DNA of 64,000 nt from Ailurus styani (Eukaryota > Chordata > Mammalia > Carnivora > Ailuridae). Positions 55,038-64,000 of the stretch are shown here, piece by piece. Positions within the stretch are counted from its first letter, which is position 1. The number at the start of each line of letters is the position of its first letter. The position numbers and the translations under genes are program-made. The stretch spans positions 372,001-436,000 of the forward strand of contig LNAC01000780.1 of assembly GCA_002007465.1 (NCBI GenBank). The letters are read 5' to 3'. The notes under the pieces were generated by a model that saw nothing but the letters and a program-made list of their open reading frames with translations, searched no databases and was not told where the DNA came from.

Positions 55038-58000
55038 TGGTCCTGGCACAGTGACCTTCTATAGATATCATCATCGCAGACGTTGTACAAGATGAGAAAA
55101 CCCAGACCCAAGTTTGCACAGTTCCCAGAGTTTTGAATCCACAGTCTGTCTGAATCCAGACCAAAACCTACATAAAACAGCAATTGCTTTCCCTTAGCTA
55201 AAATTGTCTAATGCCCTTGAAATTTGCTCGGTGGAATTAGTTTTTTCATCTGCCCCTAGGATTAATTCCCAGGACTTTCCTGGTCATTTCTGGTTATTAT
55301 AAAGTCCTGTAGCCATTTGAAGTCACAAAGCTCAGTCCTGATTGTGAAATCAGAAGGTCTGGCTCCGTATAATAATTAACACTTGGATCTTAATTTGAAA
55401 ATAACACTTAATCCTCCTCCTTTGCTAGAGTTTCCTGTGGTTACAAAGCTTCTCTCTTCTCGCTCACCTCTTTTCCCTCATGCTACCTGCTGTTACTTTT
55501 CATTTCTTAATATTTTGAATATGGAAACGTCTAAGCATACACAAATACAGAAGAAGAATATAATAAATCCACTACTCTCCTTCAACAATTATCACCTCAC
55601 CAGCTAAGAGCAAATCTTGTTCCAACCATCCCCACCCCACCACTGCTGCCAGCAGCTGGCTGCATGTCTGACTCCTGCAACCTTGGCCCAAGGAGAAGGG
55701 AGGCAACAGGAAACCTTACCTGAATGACGGTGTTGCAAGCTCTTTCCTACTCGGGCCTGGCCAGTGTTTACGGTAGACCTTTCCCTAGATGGGGAGATTT
55801 GGTGGGCTCTCTGGAGGAACCTTCTGGAAGCATCTCTCCTCTGCCGCTCCCTTGATGTGAACAGACAGCATCTCTGTTTTGGTGAATGGCTGAAACTTCC
55901 TGTAGTGCCTCAGGAATGTAGCGGTCCATCTTGAGGGTTCTTCCTGCTGAGGTCCCATCAGCCTTGGAGGAAGCCCCGTGGTGTAGGAATGAAGATGACC
56001 CAGACCAGCTCCCTCACTTGCAGGACCTTCACTGCTCCGTGAGAGATGCTCAGCCCTGCCTTAATAAATTCTGGAAGCACAGGTGAGTGTTAGTTACCTC
56101 CAGAGCACCTTCAGTTGGCCCATCTGCAATGAGCCTACCTCACACCCCTTAGATTTCTCAATAGGTTCTTCCATACACTTACACAGTAGTCCCATAGGAG
56201 CATGGTTAACAAGGAGTAGTCCCAAGGAGCATGGCTTAAAGTCAGGGGCAGGCATTCCAACACCTTTCCAAAAAAGTTATTTCTCCTTTCCAACCTTTTT
56301 ATATCCTCAGAAAAGTTTCAGTGCCCTAAATCAGCACTACTTACAATGTGGTCCTGGAAATCTGGAGAACCTTGTTATTAGTAACAATACTTTTGGAAAG
56401 TCAGCTGAACTAACAATGTGCTTAGGGCTATAGTTGATTTACTTCCAGGTCCAAGTGCCTTACATCATTGTAGACGAGGAACATACAGCTTACAGGCCAG
56501 CTTAAACAATTCTTGACCATTTACTTTGGAATTTATCTATGGAAGCTTTGAAATACAGCATTTGTTGTGTCTAATAAAATTTGGTTCCTCAACCAAAACC
56601 GAGATGGAAAGAATCCTATCAGTACCTACTTGGACCGTCACAGAGAAATTACAAAGATCCAGGTTCTAGAAAGTTTCAAGAGACATGTTCCCCGGTCGCG
56701 AGATCCTATTCCTCAGAGATGGTCTTTGCAAATCCTATAAGGCCTGTCCTTCCACTTTACCGTTGACCCAGACCATGCAGCTTCACACCCATACCCCCTC
56801 CCCGACCCGGTCCTTTCCATGTCAGAGCAAGCAGGCGTGATGTCCAGCCTCCAGAGCTGCCTGTCCTCACCTGTGGGCTTTCTCTCACTGGAGTCTCCTT
56901 CGTCCTTCCACCCCATCAACAAATGACTGATAGAAATACCCTATCTCCCTCACTCTTAGGGGGATCCCTTGGAGACAAAGGTCCGACGTTGGATCTCAGA
57001 GTTTCCCAGGCAGGCACAAGCCAAAACTCACCTCCACAGCCCAAGAGCTCTCCAACGGGAAGATCCTTCCAGGCAAGCTGCTGCTTCTGGAGAGAAACAT
57101 GCCATGAAGCCTGCGGGGTCGCTGCTGCCTGGCGGTCAGGAGTCCGCAAGGACAAGGGGCTGCACTTGCTGCCCGCCCCGTATGTAGCTCACCCACATTT
57201 ATGAAGGGCACACTCCAAGCAAAGGGCCATTGGAAACCAGATGAGGAGACACCTATCCCTGGGGTCAGCACCGTAACCTGTCAAGAGGGACTCAGGTGGA
57301 CAGTCAGAAACTGCTCACCCAACTCTTCCTGGAGTATGCATTTGGGCATTCTATTAACTGATCTAGATCATTCACTGCTGACCCCCACTTGCAAAGAAGG
57401 CCTTGAAATCTGGCTCTCAGCCCTGCCCCCACAGCTAGGACAAGGAGGCACGCCATGGGGCGGATGCTGCGCGGGCCGGGCCCATCCTCTGCTGGGTGCG
57501 GCCCCTCCCTCGCTCTGGTCTCACCCTCAGTGAGCCGGCACAGGGGCCCAGGGCGCCCAAGCACCTGCTCAGGGGGGCGGCCAGGACGTCAGCCCGATGC
57601 ACAAGTCTGGTCATCGGGGAGTAGTGCGCTCAGAACACTCAGGACCTAGCGGGGAGACTGGCAAGAAAACAGTGACAGGCAAATACGTTTCAAGGTTTCA
57701 TGTGAGCACCCTGACTCTACTGTATGAGGACCCCTGAAAATACAAAGTAAAATAAAACATGGTGAGTTACCATTTCTTCTTTCCGGGCTTCCATCTTCTC
57801 ACCTTGAAATCGCAAACTCGAATCTTCTTCGTGGGGTTTGGAGGACACAGCAAGCACGTTGGTGAAAACAGTGTGTAAAATGTAAAGTGTGATCAAGTGA
57901 AAGAATGGGAAATATTCCCATTTGGAATGGGAATTTGGAAATATTTCCAATTTCCCATTGGATAAATTACATGTTCATATTATACGTTAATGGCTATACT

Positions 58001-58404
58001 AATCATATAACATTATCCTTCTACCATTATGTATAAAATTCATCACACACCATATCTGATCTCTCAGATCATCCGGCCGGCGGGGACTTTGGAACACAGC
58101 CAGAATGCTCCCGCCTCTCTCCACACGTGCCCTGTCTACCCTGGTCCCTTGGTCCATGGCCTCCTCACTCCCTGCTCCTGCTGCCCAACAGCAGCCTTTT
58201 GCCAGCAGGAGATTTTTTTTTTTACTTGTAGTAAAATAATAGATGATCCACACACATTCTGCTGTGGGAACCCGACGGATGCCCCACGAGTCTCCAGAAG
58301 GGTCTCTCGGGCTCTATCACCCGGTCCCTGCCCCTCTCTGACCACACGTCCCACTTCTCTGTTCCATTCCAGCAAGCCCAGGCCCCCCAGCATGTGACCT
58401 TGAA
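55038..58404. other. Unassigned, largely unique sequence
   Basis: About 3.4 kb with no recognised repeat apart from the inverted-repeat cluster at 57,904-57,959. A piece near 56,060-56,095 has AATAAA and a CAGGTGAGTG splice-donor-like word, but no open frame or acceptor that would make an exon convincing. Confidence 0.5.
57904..57959. repeat. Cluster of overlapping inverted repeats
   Basis: Two hairpins in a row: AATGGGAA-ata-TTCCCATT (57,904-57,922) and a 34-bp palindrome with 17-nt arms and one mismatch pair (57,926-57,942 against 57,943-57,959), whose core TTGGAAATATTTCCAA (57,935-57,950) is a perfect palindrome. The arms of the two share AATGGGAA. It does not match a transposon that I know. 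Confidence 0.9.
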
Positions 58405-58765
58405 TCGGCTGCCTGGAATGCTCTCCTCCAAATATTCGATAGCTCACTCCTTCACCTCATTCAGGATTCGGCTTGCATGCCCCCGTCTGCGAGGCATTCA
58501 TTCCCCAAGCCCTAGTACAAAAGGCAGATCGCCACCAGCACCCAACTCCTCCTATATCCCCCGCTCTTCTCCATTTCTGCAGAGCACTTACACCATCGCA
58601 CAGATCAGATAACCGTTTGGGCACTTACAGCCTGCCTTCCTCAACAAGACAGTAATCTCCTTGAGGGGATAAATGTTGCTTTGTTCATCTAAAGAGTGAG
58701 GGGGGCACAGCAGTTACCTAAAGCATATCTGCAGGCACGAGTGAGCGAATGAATGACAGATTAAT
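58405..58765 (+). mobile_element. L2 LINE 3' end
   Basis: GCCTGGAATGCTCTCCTCC, ATAGCTCACTCCTTCACC, TCATTCAGGATTCGGCTTGC, GCAGAGCACTTACACCATC, GTAATCTCCTTGAGGGGA, GAGTGAGCGAATGAATGAC follow the L2 3' end from the tail of ORF2 to the terminal GAATGAATGA. Well preserved in order, diverged in detail. Confidence 0.8.
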
Positions 58766-58796
58766 CAGTTGGCCAACTCGTTATAGTCCACATAAC

Positions 58797-59510
58797 TCAC
58801 AGAGCGTTGCAAGAGTCCAGGGGGAGAGTGGATATGATGTACTTCGTGATCTGCAAAGCGATGCTGAGTCCGGTTTTTAATGCATTAGCACTGGGATGAA
58901 CTAGGGACTCTCTGTACACAGTTTGACAAGGGGTCAGAAATAACTTCATCCTCACCAGAACCTTCATTCTTTGCATGGATGCATAGAGATTGGCCCGCGT
59001 CATTTTTTTCAAGCATCCTGAATAGACCGACCCCACCGCCCACTGGTCCCACAAGAACTCCGCAACGGCAGAAACCCAGCCCCGCCTCCAGGCTCTATTT
59101 ATACTCCTTGATGCCTCTTTATGAAACTTAAAGTGGTCAGAAGCTGAGAGAGGCACAATTGTGTGCATCGCACTATTGATTTCTCCTCCCTCCCTTGGAC
59201 CCAGCTGCCAGATTGCATGCCTAACCAAACAGGCTAAATGGCCGGGCAGGGGTTGCCCCCTTAGTGGCTCTTCCCTGATCCCCACCTCCTTCCACTGCGA
59301 CTGGAAAGAACACCCGTTTCTCTCTCCCCTGCTGTTCGCCTTCTGGACACGGAAGCCACCGCAGCCGCGGCCACTGGCCCTGCCGTCCGCGGCTGCCCTT
59401 CTTATTGTGAGGCCTGAGGCTGTTCCCGAAGAGGACATAAAAGCAAATAAAATTCGGGCTGCTGCTATTGATCTCAGTCATTTCTGAACGTTGCTACAGC
59501 AACCGGCAAG
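58797..59510. promoter_or_regulatory. Candidate conserved regulatory element with a long antisense open frame
   Basis: Unique sequence. It has a MEF2-like CTATTTATAC (59,095-59,104), a CACAATTGTG palindrome (59,154-59,163, SOX/E-box-like), a small CpG cluster (59,345-59,395) and an RFX X-box-like inverted repeat GTTGCTACAGCAAC (59,490-59,503). The minus strand is open for 213 codons from ATG at 59,438 to 58,797, with no domain I recognise and no evidence of a promoter or splice signals for it. Both readings are tentative. Confidence 0.3.
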
Positions 59511-60118
59511 GGCCTGACAGTCAATATCTTTCCTTCCTCCCTGCTGCCTCCTCCTCCGCATCGTGGGGCCGAGGCCGGGGCCGTCCACACAGCATCAGCC
59601 CTGGGTCTGGTCATGCAGCTTCTGTCCAAGGTTTTGGAGGATGGAGCTACCCAGGGACCAGAGCCAGGCAGTCGGGGCACTGCCCAAGTGGCCCGTTAGC
59701 CAACAGAGCAGCCCCCCAGCCCGACTTGGCCCCATGAGAAGGGAGGCTGAGCAAGGACCCGGTTGCTATCATACCCTCTTAAAAACACAGGGAGAAAAAA
59801 AGAAAGTAACATAGGACATTTTCTAAAAGAAAGTTTTATAACGTGGGTTTTCGCAGCTTCCTTCTGGGGTGCTGGGAGAGCCCTCAGCAGCCCTTGCAGA
59901 GAAGTCAGAGAGCTTTGAGTGGGGTGGCCCTGCCCTCTCCCCACTCAAGCTCCTCGAGGACCAGGTGTGCCCCCACCTCCACCCCATCCCCCCAGAGACC
60001 TGGCTTCCTGCTCCTCCCGGTGCTATCCTTTTCCTTCACTGTTAAGGATTTCAGAAAGAATCAGGTCAAAACATGCATGCGGAGTTATGGGGCACAGAGC
60101 ATAACATGCAGACTTGGG
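59511..60118. other. GC-rich unassigned sequence
   Basis: GC-rich, with several overlapping short open frames and no recognised exon or repeat. Confidence 0.45.
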
Positions 60119-60132
60119 GGGAGGAGAGCTTT

Positions 60133-60322
60133 TTCTTTTTAAGATTTTATTTATTTGATAGAGAGATATTACAAGTAGGCAGAGAGGCAGGCAGAGAGAG
60201 AGGAGGAAGCAGGCTCCCTGCTGAGCAGAGAGCCCGATGTGGGGCTCGATCCCAGGACCCTGAAGTCATGACCTGAGCCGAAGACAGAGGTTTTAACCCA
60301 CTGAGCCACCCAGGCGCCCCAT
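60133..60322 (-). mobile_element. CAN SINE (young subtype)
   Basis: T run and AAGATTTTATTTATTTGATAG, head complement ending caggcgccccat at 60,322. Perfect 14-bp target-site duplication, gggaggagagcttt, at 60,119-60,132 and 60,323-60,336. Confidence 0.94.
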
Positions 60323-60539
60323 GGGAGGAGAGCTTTAAGCTCGGCTCAAGTCGTCTCTGGGGACTGCAGGGACCACAGCGCCTCACGCAGCCTGCAGGGA
60401 AGAGAACGGTGCGCGCAGACTCCAGCACACNGGGAGGAGAGCTTTAAGGTTGGCTCAAGTCGTCTCTGGGAACTGCAGGGACCACAGCGCCTCACGCAGC
60501 CTGCAGGGAAGAGAACGGTGCGCACAGACTCCAGCACAT
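60323..60539 (+). repeat. Near-identical 108-bp direct repeat around a single N
   Basis: Copy 1 at 60,323-60,430, N at 60,431, copy 2 at 60,432-60,539. They differ at about five positions (AAGCTCGG/AAGGTTGG, TGGGGACT/TGGGAACT, GCGCGCAG/GCGCACAG, final base). Copy 1 begins at the SINE's 3' target-site duplication. Confidence 0.9.
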
Positions 60540-61439
60540 CAGGTACGAGCCCCGGGAGCTCATCAAGGCACCGTCAAAACCCACTGGTATGTGAGCACGA
60601 GGTGGTTAAACAACAAACCCTGGGCTACAGCTGGAGAACATGGTTGATGGTGCAACAAAGGGCAATACTTTATGGGAAATGACTTCCAGGTAATAGGTAG
60701 CAAGTTCAGAGCTGTTCTATTTCCACCTGGAGCAGGGCAGTCCATAAAACCCTTCACAGGCCAGCAGTGCAGGGAGGAGGCCGTGTTTGTTACCAGGGAC
60801 TGTTGGGGCCCTTCATTGCTGAGTGCATTCTGATAGAAAGGCCCAAGCAGCGGCCCGGATCTCAGCCACACAAAATAGCCACAGAAGTAGCTGCACCTGC
60901 AGAAACACGATTCGTGGGAAGGCACAGCAGTGGGGTCCCAAAGGCAGCCTGGTGCTGGCCCACAACCAAGCTCTAACCAGCCCTTCTGCTTCCCTCCTCG
61001 GATCCCTTTCATCTCAGGGTAAATGCTTCTTCCTGAATGTTCGCCTCCGCTTCTGGTCTCCCCTCCCCTTAGAGGCTAAGACCTTGGGAAATAAAACCAT
61101 GATGACTTCCGTTTCTGCTTTCAGTCCTCTCTTACCCTTAGAGATGAGAGCCCAAGCATCAGCATAGAGGGAAAAAAGGGAGAAAAGAAACTGGGTTACA
61201 GTATCAAAGAATTATACCCACAGGAGACCTGCACGAGTCAGGAGCACTGCGTCTTCCCCCACGTTAGCCACTCATTCTCATGGCCTGGGTCAACCCCCTC
61301 CCTCTCTGGTCCCAGCTTCACCAGCTCATTCCCAGGGGCAGAGGACAGACACAGACCTGTATGTGTCCCTAAGGCCAGAAACTAGGGAGTTTGGAATATG
61401 ATGGAAACTGTGAGTTTGGGATCGAAATATTATAAATAA
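60540..61439. other. Unassigned sequence
   Basis: No feature recognised. Open frames on both strands are short and without known domains. Confidence 0.45.
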
Positions 61440-61640
61440 TTATAAGTGTTCCAAATGCATTATATGCTTTACTCAGTTAATCCTTACAGCATCTCATGAG
61501 GGGGGGCACTATTACTGTTCTCATTTTAGAAAGGAGGAAGTCGAGATACAGAGAGGGCAAGTAATTGCCCAAAGGCACACAGCTTGGAATTGGTGGAATC
61601 ATCAGGCACTCAGCCAGAGAGCAGGATCCCTGGCTCTTCA
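61440..61640 (-). mobile_element. MIR
   Basis: CAGTTAATCCTTACAGCATC, TGTTCTCATTTTAGAAAGG, TACAGAGAGGGCAAGTAATTGC, CAAAGGCACACAGCTTGGAA: complement-strand MIR core, well preserved. Confidence 0.78.
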
Positions 61641-62629
61641 CCACCGGGTTTCACCTCCCGGCTGCTATGCTCTCCAAGATAAACTCCATACACCACGGGA
61701 ATGAGACAGTACGCAGAGGTCAGGCCATGCCTGCCTTCCCAGACTCACCCAGCTGCCTGCCGTCTCCTCAGCACCCTCAGTGGGACAAGGAGAATCAGAG
61801 GGCTACAGGGTTGGAGAAGGGGTGGGCCAGGGCTGGGGTCCAGCCAGGTCACACAAACACAGACGGGCTGGTTTCTTAAGTTTTGGGAACACTTCCAAGC
61901 TGACAAAAAGTCACTGCCCGGCCCCCTCCCTGAGAAGGGCTTCTCCCGCCCCCACCCAGGATCGTGCAATTAAGGGGTAACTCCTGGACCTGTGTGGGGT
62001 CCCCAGAAGGTGCTTACTGATCTGGCCGGTGGGGCCCAGGTGGGGTGCTACAGTTCATTCTACCAGCCCTACACTGTCCTGCTGCTCTTCCCAAGTCAGG
62101 AGTCGGGAGTGACAAAGGAGGCTAGAGGCCTCAGCGGCCTCCAGAGAGAACAGCTTTGAGCCTCTTTTCCTGTCCCTGCTATGCGTGGCCTGATTCCTCG
62201 CTAGCTTTGGTTTGCGGTTCCTGGTTTCCCAGGAGAGGCTGGTTGGTCGTGCTCCTGGTCGGCATGCTCCTAGAGCAGGGCTCTGTTCCTGGCGTGGATC
62301 CAGATAAGGGCCCCCGGCTGCCACTGGGACGCCACTACAGGCAGCTGCACTCAGCCCTCCCCCCACCCTTCGCCTCTTCAGAGTTACTGAATCTTGAGTC
62401 TTGGTGTCCTGAATAACAGGTTCCTCTTGGAAAGGGGGTGGGGCACCCCTGTGGCCCATCAGTATGGGCTGACCCACTCCCCATTTCCTGCCAGAAGCAC
62501 TTTTCCCCCTATTTGGATCTAATTCTGCATTATTGGGAACTTACCGCATGCCAAGAGTTAGCGTTACATGACCTAATTGGGAAAATTGTCCTGCGCTCAG
62601 TTAATGGTAGTAACAGCTGCTTAGATATG
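61641..62629. other. Unassigned GC-rich sequence
   Basis: No exon recognised. The 140-codon minus-strand frame at 62,055-62,477 has no known domain. Confidence 0.45.
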
Positions 62630-62800
62630 CTGCCTCAGACACTGTCCCTAAGTACTTTACATTTATTAATCCTCAGAGTGAACTCATGAAATATGAATTG
62701 CTACCACCTCCATTTTATAGAAGAGGACTCTGAGGCACAGAGAGGTTAAGAAATTTGCCCAGGTCACACAGCAAGTTTTCAAAGTGTCTGGATTCCATCC
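62630..62800 (-). mobile_element. MIR
   Basis: AGTACTTTACATTTATTAATCC, CTCCATTTTATAGAAGAGG, GAGGCACAGAGAGGTTAAG, TTTGCCCAGGTCACACAGC: complement-strand MIR. Confidence 0.8.
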
Positions 62801-64000
62801 AGCATCTGTACCTACAACCCAAAGGGAGGAGGGCCAGCACGGGAGAGCCCTAACTTCTCCCCAGACTTTAGACATGGGAATTCAATCCAGATGGGCATAC
62901 TCAGGAAACTGCTTATAATTGATTGGTTTAGCCCAAGACTTCCCACACCTCAAGGACAGCTTCAGAGAAAATGGAATTGGCCAGAGGCTGGGAGACGGGC
63001 CAAGGTTTTCAGGGAGAATGTTTCTTTATTGGTTACTGGGGAGTCTTTTACTTTGTTCCAAAGACAGCTCCACGCTCAGGGTGGGGAGAAAGCAGAGCAC
63101 TCTTGTCGGCCCTGGAGCCTGGCCTGGGGGCCTCCCCTGCCAGCAAGCCCAGACTCCACACAGAAGCTTTCCCTCTGTCTAGCAAACCCACGCATACAGG
63201 TCTGATTTTCAGGTGAGGACAAATAGCCTCTTTCTCACTCCTCAGGAGAGAAGGTTCCAGGCCGCACCCTCAGGAGGCTGCGGCAATTCCTTCGGACCTG
63301 CAGTCTGGGAAGACCCCAGGCAGACATTTTCCCAGCCAGAGCCAGAGCTGTTCCGATAATCGACTGGATGGTGCCACCTGCTGGAGAACTGGAAAGCCTT
63401 CTCTCTGGCCGCAGCTCCAGAGAACCCTACTTCCTGGGGGCCACCTCACCCTGGTGCCCCCTATCTCCTCCACCCTGACCCTGACTCTGGCCAGAGAGAA
63501 GCCTTCAACAGAAAGCTCGTGCAGTGGGCATCTGGGTCTTCCGCGGGTTCACTCAGCAGGATCGTTCATTTATTTATCTGCACTGTTTTCTTGTTTCCGC
63601 TTCTCAGGGCTCAAAGGCCAACCTCATCATCGCCCCCTGGTTGAGGACACTAAATGCTTAAACTCTTTGAACCTCAGTTTCCCCATCTATTAAAATGCAG
63701 TTGTTGTGAACAGGATAATGCACCTGTCTCAGGAACGTAGCGAGGTGGGAAAGGAGCCTAGTGATGGTTGCACACTCACCCCAGGGAAGCCATGTGCTTG
63801 CTGGATGTGTCGTGGCTGGCCCATGACAAGTGGGAAACACGTGTCTGTAGGTTCTCAAATATTACTGGAAGATACCATTCCTCAGTAAAATGTGTGTAGA
63901 AGAACAAAACCCTTTTGAGATAAGGGTTCATTAACCTAATCACATATGGGACTTAGAGGGTGTAAGACTCAAATCAAAGCTTTAGTAAAACAATAAATTA
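62801..64000. other. Unassigned sequence with one MIR fragment
   Basis: A plus-strand MIR core (TTTGAACCTCAGTTTCCCC, ATCTATTAAAATGCAG) lies at about 63,650-63,730. Otherwise nothing recognised to the end of the window. Confidence 0.5.

Noticed and set aside
56060..56095. Possible exon end (CAGGTGAGTG) with a nearby AATAAA
   Set aside because: An isolated donor-like word without an acceptor, an open frame or neighbouring exons. Expected by chance in 64 kb.
56320..56440. Second MER5-like element
   Set aside because: Only a short GTGGTCCTGG-type word matches. Too little to support a call.
55038..58404. Host gene exons in the GC-richer unique region
   Set aside because: Open frames are short, overlap on both strands and match no protein family I recognise, and no consistent splice pattern was seen.
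1225..60322. tRNA-like sequences at the SINE heads
   Set aside because: They carry box A- and box B-like words but no cloverleaf with a proper acceptor stem, and each is followed by a CT-rich body and A tail, so they are SINEs and not tRNA genes.

Overview
This window reads as nuclear DNA of a carnivoran mammal, most likely a caniform. Twenty copies of the tRNA-derived CAN SINE (SINEC) are scattered on both strands, and this family is known only from Carnivora. Their heads resemble a tRNA (a box A-like TGGCTCAGTGGGTTA and a box B-like GGGATCGAGCC) and they end in a CT-rich stretch and an AATAAA/A-rich tail. The commonest young subtype (GTGGGTTAAAGCCTCTGC near the head, CTACTTGTGATCTCTC near the tail) fits what I remember of mustelid-type SINEs, but the exact family or species is an inference. 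There are no bacterial features, no CRISPR array, no operons and no recognisable exon of a host protein-coding gene. The window looks intergenic or deep intronic.

Layout. 1-15,400: a patchwork of ancient repeats (L1M fragments, an L2 reverse-transcriptase fragment, MLT1- and MLT2-type LTRs, MER5A, a complete MER3, MIRs) with nine CAN SINEs and unremarkable sequence between them. 15,442-22,126: a full-length, fairly young L1 on the + strand with a 15-bp perfect target-site duplication. It has a CpG-rich 5'UTR, an ORF1 broken by one nonsense codon, and an ORF2 whose endonuclease, reverse transcriptase and Cys/His motif are all intact but which stops 114 codons early. 22,900-28,400: older L1/HAL1-type fragments, an ancient L1 3'UTR and a 5'-truncated L1, the last two on the minus strand. 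28,400-40,700: mostly unique sequence with MIR, MLT1 and L2 relics, a nested SINE pair and a GC-rich minisatellite. 40,726-47,485: a second full-length L1 on the + strand, older, with both ORFs wrecked by stops and frameshifts. 47,500-64,000: mostly unique sequence with L2/MIR relics, further SINEs and a few stretches that look like conserved regulatory DNA by composition and motifs.

Functionally the only coding machinery is that of the L1s. L1 ORF2p-type endonuclease/reverse transcriptase copies L1 RNA and is also thought to mobilise tRNA-derived SINEs in trans. The target-site duplications and A-rich tails on most SINEs here fit that mechanism.

The most useful practical observation is about the assembly. 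The four N characters (three loci: 29,819; 50,066 and 50,169; 60,431) all sit at junctions between near-identical direct repeats. This looks like allelic sequence placed twice, not true tandem duplication. I found no convincing novel biological system. The best biological leads are the nearly intact L1 at 15.4-22.1 kb, a dense inverted-repeat cluster at 57.9 kb, several G-quadruplex-prone tracts, and four candidate conserved non-coding elements.
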